Assembly: GCA_012520255.1 (NCBI GenBank)
Contig: JAAYOQ010000015.1
Location: 1 to 64,000 of the forward strand
Length of the DNA: 64,000 nucleotides
Reading direction: 5' to 3'
DNA from: Erysipelotrichia bacterium
GTDB lineage: Bacteria; Bacillota_I; Bacilli_A; Erysipelotrichales; Erysipelotrichaceae
Shown: in pieces, positions 42,445 through 51,098 of the stretch
How the letters are laid out: every line of letters begins with the position of its first letter
Position numbering within the stretch: the first letter of the stretch is position 1
Notes under the pieces: generated by a model
The model's input: only the letters and a program-made list of their open reading frames with translations
Database searches by the model: none
Told to the model about the DNA's origin: nothing
Translations under genes and position numbers: made by a program

Positions 42445-44088
42445 TTACATTCTTTCAGGAGCAGAAACACCAAGTAAATCTAAAGCATTTTTTAGTGTGA
42501 CTCTGATAGCTTCTACCAGAGCTAAACGTTCTTTAGATAATTGAGGATTTTTTTCGTCCCAAATCTTATTAGTTGCATAGAATGAATGGAAATATTGAGC
42601 TAGTTTTTGAATGTAATTGCATACTTTATGTGGAGCTCTTGTTTTAGCTGCATCAGCTACCGTAGAAGTAAATTCGCCAATATGTTTTAATAAAGCAATT
42701 TCTTTTTCGCAATTCAACAAAGAGTAATGATTTAATCTTTCGAATGGATATTGTCTTAAAACCGAAGAAATTCTAGCATAGGCATATTGCGCATAATAGA
42801 CAGGATTGTCATTAGTTTCTGATTTAGCCAGGTTAAAATCAAAGTCAAGATGAGTTTCTACAGCTTTACAAACAAAGAAATATCTTGCTGCATCTAAACC
42901 AACTTCATCAACTAATTCTCTAATGGTAATTGCATTACCAGTACGCTTACTCATTTTTACTTCCATGCCATCCTCTACAAGTCTGACCATTTGAATTAAG
43001 TCCACTTCTAAAGCGTCTTTTGGATGACCCAAAGCTATCATTGCTGCTTTCATTCTAGCAACATAGCCATGATGGTCGGCGCCCCAAAGATTGACCAGTT
43101 TATCATAACCTCTTTCAAACTTATATAGGTGATAAGCAATGTCTGGTGTTAGATAAGTATATGAACCATCTGATTTTTTTAATACTCTATCTTTGTCATC
43201 GCCGTATTCAGTACTTTTAAACCAAAAAGCTCCATCTTTCTGATAGGTAAGGTTCATAGCAACCATTTTTTCTAAGGCTTGATTCACTCTGTTATCATCA
43301 ACAATCATCTGTTCAGAAACCCACGAATCAAACTGGCAACCATAATAGGCCAAGTCTTCCTTTATACGATTTAATTCTCTATTTCTACCTTCCCATCTAA
43401 AGAAATCGATAGCTTCCTGTTTATCAGTATGAAGATATTTATCGCCGACTTCATCAATTATTTCTTTGGTGATTTCAATGATGTCCTGTCCATAATATCC
43501 ATCAGCGGGTAAGTTAAAATGTAAACCAAAATGTTGACGATAACGTCCAAAAATGGATTCGCCTAACATATCTATTTGATTACCGGCATCATTGATGTAG
43601 TATTCCCTTAAACAATCATAACCTGATTTTTTTAGCAGACGACATATTACATCACCCCAGGCTGCTCCTCTAGCATGACCACAATGTAAAGGGCCAGTTG
43701 GGTTAGCCGAAACATATTCAACTAAGATTTTCTGATTATTTCCACTTTTGTTTTGACCGTAATTTTCCTGTGCATCAATAACAACATTAATTATTTCAGC
43801 CAGGACAGTATTTTTGATAAAAAAGTTGATAAAACCAACACCAGCTACTTCTATTTTTTCAGCAAAATCACAGGTTTTATTTAATTTTTCAACCAACATA
43901 TTAGCTGTAATAATTGGTTTTTGTTTCACCTGTTTGGTTAATTTCATAGCAATATTTGTAGAGTAATCACCATTATTACTATCTTTAGGAATTTCGATAA
44001 AAACAAAATCATCAGTCAGTTCAAGATCGAAAACTGAAAATGCTGCTTCAGCAATTTTATTTTTTAAGAGCGTTTCAATTTTGTTCAT
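42445..44088 (-). CDS. argS: Arginyl-tRNA synthetase
   Basis: Class I synthetase charging tRNA-Arg, 547 aa. It has the N-terminal Add-1 domain, the HIGH-like ANPTGPLHCGHARGAAWGD, and the KMSKR signature (MEVKMSKRTGNAITIREL), followed by the DALR anticodon-binding domain at the C-terminus (ISSVLRQY ... ALDLLGV). Extended -10 element TGTTAAAAT at about 35 bases upstream. No T-box-like leader is seen. Confidence 0.96.
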   Translation of the reverse strand: MNKIETLLKNKIAEAAFSVFDLELTDDFVFIEIPKDSNNGDYSTNIAMKLTKQVKQKPIITANMLVEKLNKTCDFAEKIEVAGVGFINFFIKNTVLAEIINVVIDAQENYGQNKSGNNQKILVEYVSANPTGPLHCGHARGAAWGDVICRLLKKSGYDCLREYYINDAGNQIDMLGESIFGRYRQHFGLHFNLPADGYYGQDIIEITKEIIDEVGDKYLHTDKQEAIDFFRWEGRNRELNRIKEDLAYYGCQFDSWVSEQMIVDDNRVNQALEKMVAMNLTYQKDGAFWFKSTEYGDDKDRVLKKSDGSYTYLTPDIAYHLYKFERGYDKLVNLWGADHHGYVARMKAAMIALGHPKDALEVDLIQMVRLVEDGMEVKMSKRTGNAITIRELVDEVGLDAARYFFVCKAVETHLDFDFNLAKSETNDNPVYYAQYAYARISSVLRQYPFERLNHYSLLNCEKEIALLKHIGEFTSTVADAAKTRAPHKVCNYIQKLAQYFHSFYATNKIWDEKNPQLSKERLALVEAIRVTLKNALDLLGVSAPERM

Positions 44089-44121
44089 TTTTTACCTCTT
44101 TTCTACCATGACGTACGAAAA

Positions 44122-44130
44122 ATTTTAACA
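44122..44130 (-). promoter_or_regulatory. Extended -10 promoter element for argS
   Basis: Minus-strand TGTTAAAAT about 34 bases ahead of the ATG. Confidence 0.5.
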
Positions 44131-44236
44131 CATTTTTAAAAATTAATAAATATCTATAGGACATTCAAACAAAACGTCTTCATTTAATATCCATATTAAA
44201 TATGATAATATTAGATTTAGAGAGGTAAGTCAAAAT

Positions 44237-45124
44237 ATGGCAAATATCAGCAATCTAAAAACAGAAATAAGAAATGAAAAGACAATGGATTTAGATTTAT
44301 TATCCGTAAAAGAAATCATTGAAATTATGAATGATGAGGATAATAAAGTCATTGAAACAATTAAAGAAGCTTTACCTGAAATTGAAAAATTAATAACTGC
44401 GACAATTGAAGTAATTGCTGATGGTGGAAGAATCATCTATATAGGTGCAGGAACAAGTGGTGTAATTGGTTTGATGGATGCTGTTGAATGCAAGCCAACC
44501 TTTAATTGTGATCAGGAGTTTATTGGACTGATTGCTGGAGGAGCTGAAGCTTTTAATAGTGCAATAGGAGCTGTAGAAGATTCTAAACAGTTGGCAATTG
44601 AAGATTTAAAAAATATCAATCTGTCAGAAAAGGATATTGTTATTGGTATTGCTGCAAGCGGAAGAACTCCCTATGTTATTGGTGGATTAGAATACGCCAA
44701 AGAAATAGGAGCAAAAACGGGAAGTGTTTGTTGTAACTATAATACTGAAATTTCAAAACACTCTCAAAATCCAGTTGAAGTAAATGCAGGCTCAGAAATA
44801 CTAACAGGTTCTACCAGATTGAAGGCAGGAACCTGTCAGAAAATCATCTTAAATATGATTTCAACTGTTACGATGATTAAATCTGGAAAAGTATATGGAA
44901 ATCTGATGGTTGACGTTCAACCAACTAATGAAAAACTAGTCGAAAGATGTAAGAGAATTGTTATGGAAGCAACTGGATGTGACAAGGATATAGCTAAAGA
45001 AACTTTAGAAAAGTGTAATTACAGTTGTAAAGTAGCAATTATCATGATTCTGTTGGGAATCGATGAAAAAGAAGCAACCAAAAGACTGGAAGCTTCCAAA
45101 GGATTTATTAGAGAAGTTATTTAA
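44237..45124 (+). CDS. murQ: N-acetylmuramic acid 6-phosphate etherase MurQ
   Basis: Cleaves the lactyl ether of MurNAc-6-P during cell-wall recycling. The 295-aa SIS-domain protein has YIGAGTSGVIGLMDAVECKPTF near residue 75, the GGAEAFNSAIGAVEDS block (catalytic Glu), AASGRTPYVIGGLEYA and the C-terminal UBA-like helices. AGAGGTAAG upstream of the ATG. No MurNAc PTS (murP) or murR lies beside it. Confidence 0.94.
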   Translation: MANISNLKTEIRNEKTMDLDLLSVKEIIEIMNDEDNKVIETIKEALPEIEKLITATIEVIADGGRIIYIGAGTSGVIGLMDAVECKPTFNCDQEFIGLIAGGAEAFNSAIGAVEDSKQLAIEDLKNINLSEKDIVIGIAASGRTPYVIGGLEYAKEIGAKTGSVCCNYNTEISKHSQNPVEVNAGSEILTGSTRLKAGTCQKIILNMISTVTMIKSGKVYGNLMVDVQPTNEKLVERCKRIVMEATGCDKDIAKETLEKCNYSCKVAIIMILLGIDEKEATKRLEASKGFIREVI

Positions 45125-45158
45125 AATTAGAAAAAGAAGGTTTTAATCTTTTAACAGT

Positions 45159-45186
45159 AAACAGACTTTTAGAAACAGGTCTGTTT
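45159..45186. terminator. Terminator between murQ and the radical SAM gene
   Basis: Eight-bp stem AAACAGAC/GTCTGTTT with a 12-base loop, ending at the stop codon of the opposite gene; U-tracts on both sides. Confidence 0.6.
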
Positions 45187-46211
45187 TAATATCTTCTGCT
45201 TCCTGACTTTCTTTCATCGGTAACATCATAAATTTTTAATTGATATTCCTGGCAATAGCATAGGCGATAATGATGATATAAATCTCTGATTCTATAAAGT
45301 TTATTACCTTGATAATCGCCATATTTTTTTGCCAGAGTGGTAAAATCAGGAAACGAAGCATAATACTCTTCATCTAATGCTTCAATTTCTTTGATTATAG
45401 AAATTGCATTTTTATTCTCATAGTTTTTAATATTATCAGCTCTAAGAGAAATAATTATCAGCCTGTTTTGTTGCTTTATCGGATCAGTTTCACTAAGCCA
45501 TTCAGATTCAGTTTTATAAACACTATGGTTAAACAGTTTTATGGCTTCAGAAGACAGCAGAGAAAGATCATCTTTGGTTAATCTGACATCTTTAAGTGAT
45601 TTTCCTCTACCTTCTTCATGAGGGATGAAGAGTCTGGTTTTCTTACTTCCTTCTTTTTCTAAAATTTCAACTAATGCATTTATTTGCTTAATATTTTCTT
45701 TTGTCAGAGGAATTGAAGCGGTAAATGGAAGATTATATTTTTTTGCTGCTTTCATCATCCGAAATAACAAGTCGAAATCACCTTTTCTTCCAGCAAAACT
45801 GTCGTGATATTCTGCAAGACCATAAAATGTAAAGTTCAACTCTTTGATGCCTTCTTTTTTAAACATTAACATGAGTTCATCACATTGATTATCATTTCTC
45901 ATTTTCATGCCGTTACACTGTAAAAAGTCTGTCATCGGACTTTTTAACTGGTGTAGTGTATTTAATGCTGCTTCAAAATGAGGATGTTCCATGGAATAGC
46001 CAAAAGAAAAAGAAGTTTTAAGATGTGGTAAATGTGTATTGATTTCATCAATAAAACGCTTAGCAATAACTATGCTTTTTTCCCAATTTATACCTTCAAT
46101 TTTACCGTCCCAGGATAACAGGCAGTATCTGCAACGATTAAAACAAGGAACACATAAATTTTGTATCATTACAGAAGTTGTTTTCATAGAATCTTTTAGT
46201 TCAATCACCAA
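45186..46211 (-). CDS. Radical SAM protein, function unknown
   Basis: Radical SAM enzyme, 341 aa. The cluster motif CxxxCxxC lies in CFNRCRYC at about residue 24. The TIM-barrel continues with SFSFGYSMEHPHFEAAL, NFTFYGLAEYHDSFAGRKGDF and the IPHEEGRGKSL segment. There is no SPASM or B12 domain evident. Start is uncertain: GTG at 46211 or ATG at 46187, neither with a good ribosome site. Neighbours (murQ, nucleoside hydrolases) do not point to a substrate. I could not assign it to a named radical SAM family. Confidence 0.75.
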   Translation of the reverse strand: MVIELKDSMKTTSVMIQNLCVPCFNRCRYCLLSWDGKIEGINWEKSIVIAKRFIDEINTHLPHLKTSFSFGYSMEHPHFEAALNTLHQLKSPMTDFLQCNGMKMRNDNQCDELMLMFKKEGIKELNFTFYGLAEYHDSFAGRKGDFDLLFRMMKAAKKYNLPFTASIPLTKENIKQINALVEILEKEGSKKTRLFIPHEEGRGKSLKDVRLTKDDLSLLSSEAIKLFNHSVYKTESEWLSETDPIKQQNRLIIISLRADNIKNYENKNAISIIKEIEALDEEYYASFPDFTTLAKKYGDYQGNKLYRIRDLYHHYRLCYCQEYQLKIYDVTDERKSGSRRY

Positions 46212-46230
46212 TAATTTGAAGTGTATTTCT

Positions 46231-46791
46231 TTATAGAGATTTTATAATAGTGTTAAATCTTTCTTTATTGATATCTAATACTATTTCACAATGATGTTCT
46301 TCAAACTGGAAGTCTGAATAAACATCAGTGACTGTTTTACCATAGGTAACCTTACCTTTAGTTTCAACATAAATGCCACATTCATCTGTAACAAAGATAG
46401 ATGGATCCTTCAAATAAACAAGTGGAGCCAAGGCTCTATTTTTTAAATTTCTGGTAACGTTTAAACCAAACATCACAATTTTAACGGTTGATATAAACAC
46501 TTGTTGTGCACTGAATACATCAGCATAAACATTTTTTTCAGCTACTGGAGTTACATCTCCATAAGCATCTGTACCTCCGACAAATAATACTTCTTCAATC
46601 TGATCGATTAACTTGTATCGAGTCATCAAAATATCTGCTAACTGAGTTAGGGGACCATTGACAATCACAGTGAATTTTTCATCTTTAATATCATCAATAT
46701 CGACAATTTGAATATCAGCTTGTTTTTTAATTAGAGATAAGAGCTGATCATTATCTTTTGACTTTTCTAAACTTAAAAATACTTTCTTCAT
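46231..46791 (-). CDS. Truncated nucleoside-hydrolase-like protein lacking the N-terminal metal site
   Basis: A 186-aa protein that matches the middle and C-terminal part of the inosine-uridine nucleoside hydrolase family: VIVNGPLTQLADIL (compare TGPLTNVGALL in the neighbour), VLFVGGTDAYGDV (IMGGG position) and DVFSAQQVF, KIVMFGLNVTRN. The N-terminal DxDxxxDD calcium cluster is absent; only a short nonhomologous stretch (MKKVFLSLEKSKDN) precedes it. It starts one base after the stop of the full-length copy, with GAGGT, so it is translationally coupled. Alone it should be inactive; a partner or regulatory role is inference. Confidence 0.7.
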   Translation of the reverse strand: MKKVFLSLEKSKDNDQLLSLIKKQADIQIVDIDDIKDEKFTVIVNGPLTQLADILMTRYKLIDQIEEVLFVGGTDAYGDVTPVAEKNVYADVFSAQQVFISTVKIVMFGLNVTRNLKNRALAPLVYLKDPSIFVTDECGIYVETKGKVTYGKTVTDVYSDFQFEEHHCEIVLDINKERFNTIIKSL

Positions 46792-46792
46792 C

Positions 46793-47740
46793 TTAATTAA
46801 CCTCACTGTAGCATTTAATAGCTTCAACCATATATTCAACAAATTTTTCTCTATCAACATCCATCAGAACCGTAGCATTTGGCTTGTTAGCTGTAATGTT
46901 ATTGATATCTCCTATGGTTGCACCTTTGGTATATTCACCTGCTGTTTCTATTTCAACATACATTTCTTTTAAATCAAATATTTCTGGATGATTTAAGACT
47001 AAAACAGCACATAAATCATGAATTGGTGCTCCAGGATAGCCAATTGTAAGATGGAATTGATAGAAAAATTCCAGCCATTGCCATACTATCTCAGCTACTG
47101 GATTATCAATCTGCTTAATCTCTTCAACATCTTTAGGAGTTACTAGAGCTTTTTCAGTCACATCCAAACCCGCCATGAATATTGGTAATCCGCTTTTGAA
47201 GACAATATCAGCTGAATCAGGATCAATTAGAATATTAAACTCAGCAGCAGCAGTCCAGTTACCATGTTTAATACCACCGCCCATAATTGATATCTGTTCT
47301 ATTTTTTCTTTTAGATCAGGTCTGACCAATAATAGTGCTCCGACATTAGTTAAAGGACCGGTAGCGACAATGGTTACTTTTTCCTTTGACTCTTCCAGAA
47401 TTTTAATCATAAGTTCAACAGCTGTTAAATCTTCTAATTCCCTTTCAGGCAAAGGTAATTCAGGGCCATCAAGACCACTCTCACCGTGAATATTTGTTGG
47501 TGCCTTTAATGATTCGATAACTAAGGGCTTATCCTGTCCTTTAGCGATAGGAACATTTAAATCAATAAGTGCACAGATGCGTTGGGAGTTATAAGCAGCT
47601 TTAGCAGCACTACAGTTTCCATTAACAGCAGTACAGGCTAAAATGTTAAACTCCGGACTTGCTTTAGCTACAACCCAGGCAATGGCATCATCATGACCTG
47701 GATCTCCGTCTAAAATTACATTAATAGGTTTTTTAATCAT
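46793..47740 (-). CDS. Inosine-uridine preferring nucleoside hydrolase family protein
   Basis: Hydrolyses ribonucleosides to base and ribose. The 315-aa protein has the calcium-binding DGDPGHDDAIA at residues 11-21, TGPLTNVG, GGGIKHGNWTAAAEFNILIDPDSA, and the C-terminal IHD segment near residue 240 (Asp ligand). All catalytic positions are visible. Downstream and coupled is a truncated paralogue. Actual base preference cannot be read. Confidence 0.92.
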   Translation of the reverse strand: MIKKPINVILDGDPGHDDAIAWVVAKASPEFNILACTAVNGNCSAAKAAYNSQRICALIDLNVPIAKGQDKPLVIESLKAPTNIHGESGLDGPELPLPERELEDLTAVELMIKILEESKEKVTIVATGPLTNVGALLLVRPDLKEKIEQISIMGGGIKHGNWTAAAEFNILIDPDSADIVFKSGLPIFMAGLDVTEKALVTPKDVEEIKQIDNPVAEIVWQWLEFFYQFHLTIGYPGAPIHDLCAVLVLNHPEIFDLKEMYVEIETAGEYTKGATIGDINNITANKPNATVLMDVDREKFVEYMVEAIKCYSEVN

Positions 47741-47799
47741 AAATTATTCTCCAAAATATATTAACTACATTATAACAAACATTCTCTCTAAAATAAAAA

Positions 47800-47819
47800 A
47801 AGTCTGACTGGACAAACTT
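47800..47819 (-). terminator. Terminator of rpmE
   Basis: Seven-bp stem (AAGTTTG/CAGACTT on the minus strand, one G-U pair), then a long T-run; it separates rpmE from the nucleoside hydrolase genes. Confidence 0.65.
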
Positions 47820-47836
47820 CTTTTAATTTTCTTAAT

Positions 47837-48043
47837 TTACTCCTTAATGCCGTATTTTTTATTGAATTGTTCAATACGTCCTGCAGCAGCTTGGAAACGT
47901 TGTCTACCTGTATAGAACGGATGACAGTTTGAACAAGTGTCAACTTTAATATCTTTTTTAGTAGAATGTGTCGAGAATTCAGTTCCACAAGAAGCGCAAG
48001 TAACTGTGATCTGGTAAACATCTGGATGAATATCTTTTTTCAT
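47837..48043 (-). CDS. rpmE: 50S ribosomal protein L31, zinc-binding form
   Basis: Ribosomal protein L31, 68 aa. MKKDIHPDVYQITVTCASCG and TCSNCHPFYTGRQ carry the two CxxC pairs of the zinc-binding (C+) form. I chose ATG 48043 because AAAGGAGAT lies upstream; an open frame extends to 48127 but would give an unrelated 28-residue prefix. The leader contains a hairpin. Confidence 0.95.
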   Translation of the reverse strand: MKKDIHPDVYQITVTCASCGTEFSTHSTKKDIKVDTCSNCHPFYTGRQRFQAAAGRIEQFNKKYGIKE

Positions 48044-48061
48044 AATACAATCTCCTTTCGC

Positions 48062-48082
48062 CTTGGATTTCATGCGAATCCA
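48062..48082 (-). promoter_or_regulatory. Hairpin in the rpmE 5' leader
   Basis: Seven-bp stem TTGGATT/AATCCAA with a seven-base loop, 20-40 bases before the L31 start and just upstream of its ribosome site. L31 genes in several phyla have autoregulatory leaders; assignment here is by analogy. Confidence 0.4.
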
Positions 48083-48164
48083 AAGTAAGTGCTTAAATAT
48101 ACTAACACAGTTAACAGTCTTTTTCAATAGTTAAATTGTTGGTTTTTTATTTAAATAATGTTTT

Positions 48165-49430
48165 TTATTCGATGTTTTCACGATAAATATCAGCACCTAA
48201 AGCTGAAAGTTTCGCCACAATATCTTCGTATCCGCGATCAATATGATAGATTTCATGGATTGTGGTAGTGCCTTCAGCTATTAATCCAGCTACAACCAGA
48301 GCGGCTCCACATCTTAAGTCGGTAGCTTTTACATCACAACCAATCAGTTTTGTTGGCCCCACAACAGTTGCTGAAGCTGGTCCCAAAATGATGTTGGCTC
48401 CCATTTTATTGAGTTCATGACAGTGCTTGAATCTTTCAATATAGATTGTTTCGGTGATTTTGCTGTTGCCTTTAGCCTGTGTTAACAGGGCTGTCAGTGG
48501 TGCCTGTAAGTCGGTGGCATAACCGGGGAAGGGCATAGTTTTAACATTGGTGGATTCATACGGTCCATCAGCTTTAATGATTTCGACCTGGTCATATGAG
48601 CACTTAATATTTACTCCAATTTCCTGCAGTTTAGAAATTAATGAATCTAAGTGATAAGGAATAACATTATCAACGACTACATGCTGTCCCATAGCAGCAG
48701 CCAAGATGATGTATGTTCCAGCTTCAATTCTATCAGGAATGATTTCATGGAAACAGCCTTCCAGTTTTTCAACTCCATCAATAATAATATTGCTTGTTCC
48801 TCCACCCCTGATTTTAGCTCCCATTTTATTTAGCATGTTAATGCAGTCGATGATTTCAGGTTCTCTTGCCGCATTTTCAATAATTGTTCTACCCTTGGCA
48901 TAAACAGCAGCCATCAATATATTGATTGTTGCCCCAACAGAAGCGAAGTCTAAATAAATTGTTGTACCAATCAATTCATCAGCAGTAAGGATATAGTTAC
49001 CATTATCATATTCAATTTTAGCTCCTAATGCCTCAAAGCCTTTGATATGTAAGTCAATTGGTCGAGGACCAAGATTACAGCCACCAGGCATTCTGATAGA
49101 AACATGTTTATATTTACCTAATAGAGCACCCATAAAATAATAAGAAGCTCTCAGTTTACTTACAGCATCAATTACAAGTGGTTTATTGACCATGTTTGTA
49201 GTATCAATGATTATTTCATCAGGGTGTAAAGTGTCTACCTCTATTTCCATATATTCTAAGATTTCTTTTAAACTATCAACATCGGAAATATCTGGGATAC
49301 CAACAATTTTAATTTTTCCATAAGCTAAAACGGTAGCTGGTATTAAAGCTACTGTAGCATTTTTTGCTCCAGAAACTCTTATTTTCCCGTTTAGAGGCTT
49401 CCCTCCATTAATTTTAATTACTTCTTCCAT
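48165..49430 (-). CDS. murA: UDP-N-acetylglucosamine 1-carboxyvinyltransferase
   Basis: First committed step of peptidoglycan synthesis: transfers enolpyruvate from PEP to UDP-GlcNAc. The 421-aa protein has SGAKNA (Lys in active site), SKLRASYYFMGALL, and the catalytic Cys118 in GGCNLGPRP (fosfomycin-sensitive type). Low-GC Gram-positives often carry two copies (MurA/MurZ); which this is cannot be decided. Divergent from an MFS gene with overlapping promoters. Confidence 0.94.
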   Translation of the reverse strand: MEEVIKINGGKPLNGKIRVSGAKNATVALIPATVLAYGKIKIVGIPDISDVDSLKEILEYMEIEVDTLHPDEIIIDTTNMVNKPLVIDAVSKLRASYYFMGALLGKYKHVSIRMPGGCNLGPRPIDLHIKGFEALGAKIEYDNGNYILTADELIGTTIYLDFASVGATINILMAAVYAKGRTIIENAAREPEIIDCINMLNKMGAKIRGGGTSNIIIDGVEKLEGCFHEIIPDRIEAGTYIILAAAMGQHVVVDNVIPYHLDSLISKLQEIGVNIKCSYDQVEIIKADGPYESTNVKTMPFPGYATDLQAPLTALLTQAKGNSKITETIYIERFKHCHELNKMGANIILGPASATVVGPTKLIGCDVKATDLRCGAALVVAGLIAEGTTTIHEIYHIDRGYEDIVAKLSALGADIYRENIE

Positions 49431-49447
49431 AATTAATCACCAAAGAT

Positions 49448-49477
49448 AGTATATAATAAATTTTAAAGTGATACAAT
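49448..49477. promoter_or_regulatory. Overlapping divergent promoters of murA and the MFS gene
   Basis: murA (minus): TTGTAT at 49476-49471, 17-base spacer, TATACT at 49453-49448. MFS gene (plus): extended -10 TGATACAAT at 49469-49477. The murA -35 and the MFS -10 occupy the same bases. Confidence 0.6.
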
Positions 49478-49497
49478 TATAAACGGTGGTGAGCTCA

Positions 49498-50667
49498 GTG
49501 GACTACAAAAATAAAAAATTAATGTTTTCAATAACCAACTTTCTTTCTTATATAGCTGAAGGTGTTGGCTATTGTATGCTGATTACCTATCTGATTTCAA
49601 TAGGATATACAGCAACACAAAGAAGTATGATGATTTCTTTTGGTGCATTATTATCAATATTTTTTCAATTCCTGGTAGGTTATTTATGTGATAAAAATAA
49701 GACTATCAGAAGGTACATAATTTATTCGTATATTGTTTACTCAATCGTAGTGATAGTTTTATATGCTTATAACACCTATAATTTTTATGTTCACTTTGTA
49801 TTGGTGGCATTAAATGCGGTAATGTTTAGAATTAATATGGGACTGTTGGATTCATGGGTTTTAGAAAGTGGAGAACAATGCAAAACAAATTATGGTTCTA
49901 TTAGAGCTTTCGGTTCAATTGGCTGGGTAATAGGGTCCTGGTTAGCAGCGCGTGTGCTGGATTATTTGGGTTATATTTATATCGGATTGGTTTTTACTAT
50001 TATTCATGTAATTTTGATTGCGATAAATTTAAAGATGGATGATGTTGTCAAAGAAAGTCAGGAGAAAATAGATTTAAAATCAGTTGGAAAACTTTTTGAA
50101 AATAAAGGTTATATCTATTTGATATTGATAATGTTTGGCATTTTTATGATGCAAACAGCTCTGGATTACACAATTGTAAGTAAACTGGATTCTCTGAAAG
50201 CTACTAATTCACAGATAAGTTATTATTGGATGATAACAGGAATTGTTGAATTGCCATTGTTTTTTTACGGTGGAAAAGCAATTAAAAAATTTGGGGCGAT
50301 TACATTATTGGTTGTATCAATTATCTCTTATGGTGTAAGGTTTTTATTTTATGGTCTTTCAGTAACGGTAGGACAAGTTCTGACTATTTCTTTACTGCAG
50401 GCGACTTGCTTTCCGATTATGCAGATAGTGTCAAAACAATTGATAGATTTTGAATCGCCGGCAAGTTTAAAAAGCAGTGGTCAACAGGTAGGCTTAGCAC
50501 TATATTCATCAGTAAGTGCCTTAATAGCTCCATTGATAACAGGTGTTATTGAAGATGCTTTCAGTGTCAATGTCGCCCTATATGTAATAGGATGTTTTGC
50601 TTTATTCTCACTACTATTTACCTGTTTTTATGTCAGAGAAAAGAAAAAACAAGGTTTATTCAACTAG
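49498..50667 (+). CDS. MFS transporter (LacY/nucleoside-symporter-like)
   Basis: Major facilitator, 389 aa, about 12 hydrophobic segments. The GSIRAFGSIGWVIGSWLAARVL block and the conserved motif FQFLVGYLCDKNKTIRR (loop 2-3) fit the MFS group that includes oligosaccharide and nucleoside proton symporters. Substrate unassigned. Start GTG at 49498 after GGTGGTGAG; an alternate GTG at 49486 overlaps the ribosome site. Confidence 0.82.
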   Translation: MDYKNKKLMFSITNFLSYIAEGVGYCMLITYLISIGYTATQRSMMISFGALLSIFFQFLVGYLCDKNKTIRRYIIYSYIVYSIVVIVLYAYNTYNFYVHFVLVALNAVMFRINMGLLDSWVLESGEQCKTNYGSIRAFGSIGWVIGSWLAARVLDYLGYIYIGLVFTIIHVILIAINLKMDDVVKESQEKIDLKSVGKLFENKGYIYLILIMFGIFMMQTALDYTIVSKLDSLKATNSQISYYWMITGIVELPLFFYGGKAIKKFGAITLLVVSIISYGVRFLFYGLSVTVGQVLTISLLQATCFPIMQIVSKQLIDFESPASLKSSGQQVGLALYSSVSALIAPLITGVIEDAFSVNVALYVIGCFALFSLLFTCFYVREKKKQGLFN

Positions 50668-50687
50668 ATAGATAATATCTTACCATT

Positions 50688-50717
50688 TTGTTCTTGAAAA
50701 CCCTTTCAAAATATAAT
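50688..50717 (+). promoter_or_regulatory. Promoter of ptsH
   Basis: TTGTTC at 50688-50693, 18-base spacer, TATAAT at 50712-50717. Confidence 0.6.
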
Positions 50718-50769
50718 AAAATCAATGTAGATTAGATAAAAATGATTAGCAAGGAGGTTTTTGATAATT

Positions 50770-51036
50770 ATGGCAGAAGTAAAAGTTTTAGTTACCGATC
50801 CAGTAGGACTGCACGCTCGTCCTGCAACTGTTGCAGTAAATGCAGCTAGCAAATGCAAATGTAAAGTTACAATTTCATACAAAGGACGTTCAGTTGATAT
50901 GAAGTCAATTATGGGCGTTATGTCTTTAGGTATCCCTACTCAGTCTGAAATTGTAATTACTTGTGATGGAGAAGGCGAAGATGATTGCATCAAAACTATC
51001 GTCGAAACATTAGAGGCTCAGAAAGTAATCGGATAA
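50770..51036 (+). CDS. ptsH: HPr phosphocarrier protein
   Basis: Passes phosphate from enzyme I to sugar-specific EIIA proteins and, when Ser-phosphorylated, co-represses with CcpA. The 88-aa protein has GLHARPAT with the active His15 and the regulatory Ser46 in KSIMGVMSLG. ATG 50770 is chosen with AAGGAGG upstream; a TTG at 50761 is closer than usual. ptsI is not adjacent; a terminator and then a phosphohexomutase gene follow. Confidence 0.95.
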   Translation: MAEVKVLVTDPVGLHARPATVAVNAASKCKCKVTISYKGRSVDMKSIMGVMSLGIPTQSEIVITCDGEGEDDCIKTIVETLEAQKVIG

Positions 51037-51049
51037 TTAAGAAAACTTA

Positions 51050-51077
51050 AGGGGAAGAAAATACTTTCCCTCTTTTT
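51050..51077 (+). terminator. Terminator/attenuator between ptsH and the phosphohexomutase gene
   Basis: Eight-bp stem AGGGGAAG/CTTTCCCT (one G-U pair), six-base loop and CTTTTT tail. No clear promoter follows it, so read-through probably feeds the next gene. Confidence 0.65.
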
Positions 51078-51098
51078 AAAATTAGGAGAAATAATAAT

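Noticed and set aside
44089-44236. T-box leader for argS
   Set aside because: The leader after the extended -10 is only about 30 bases and lacks the T-box sequence.
46231-46860. Short nucleoside hydrolase as the result of a simple frameshift
   Set aside because: The upstream bases encode the end of an intact full-length hydrolase, not a missing N-terminus, and the short frame has its own start and ribosome site.
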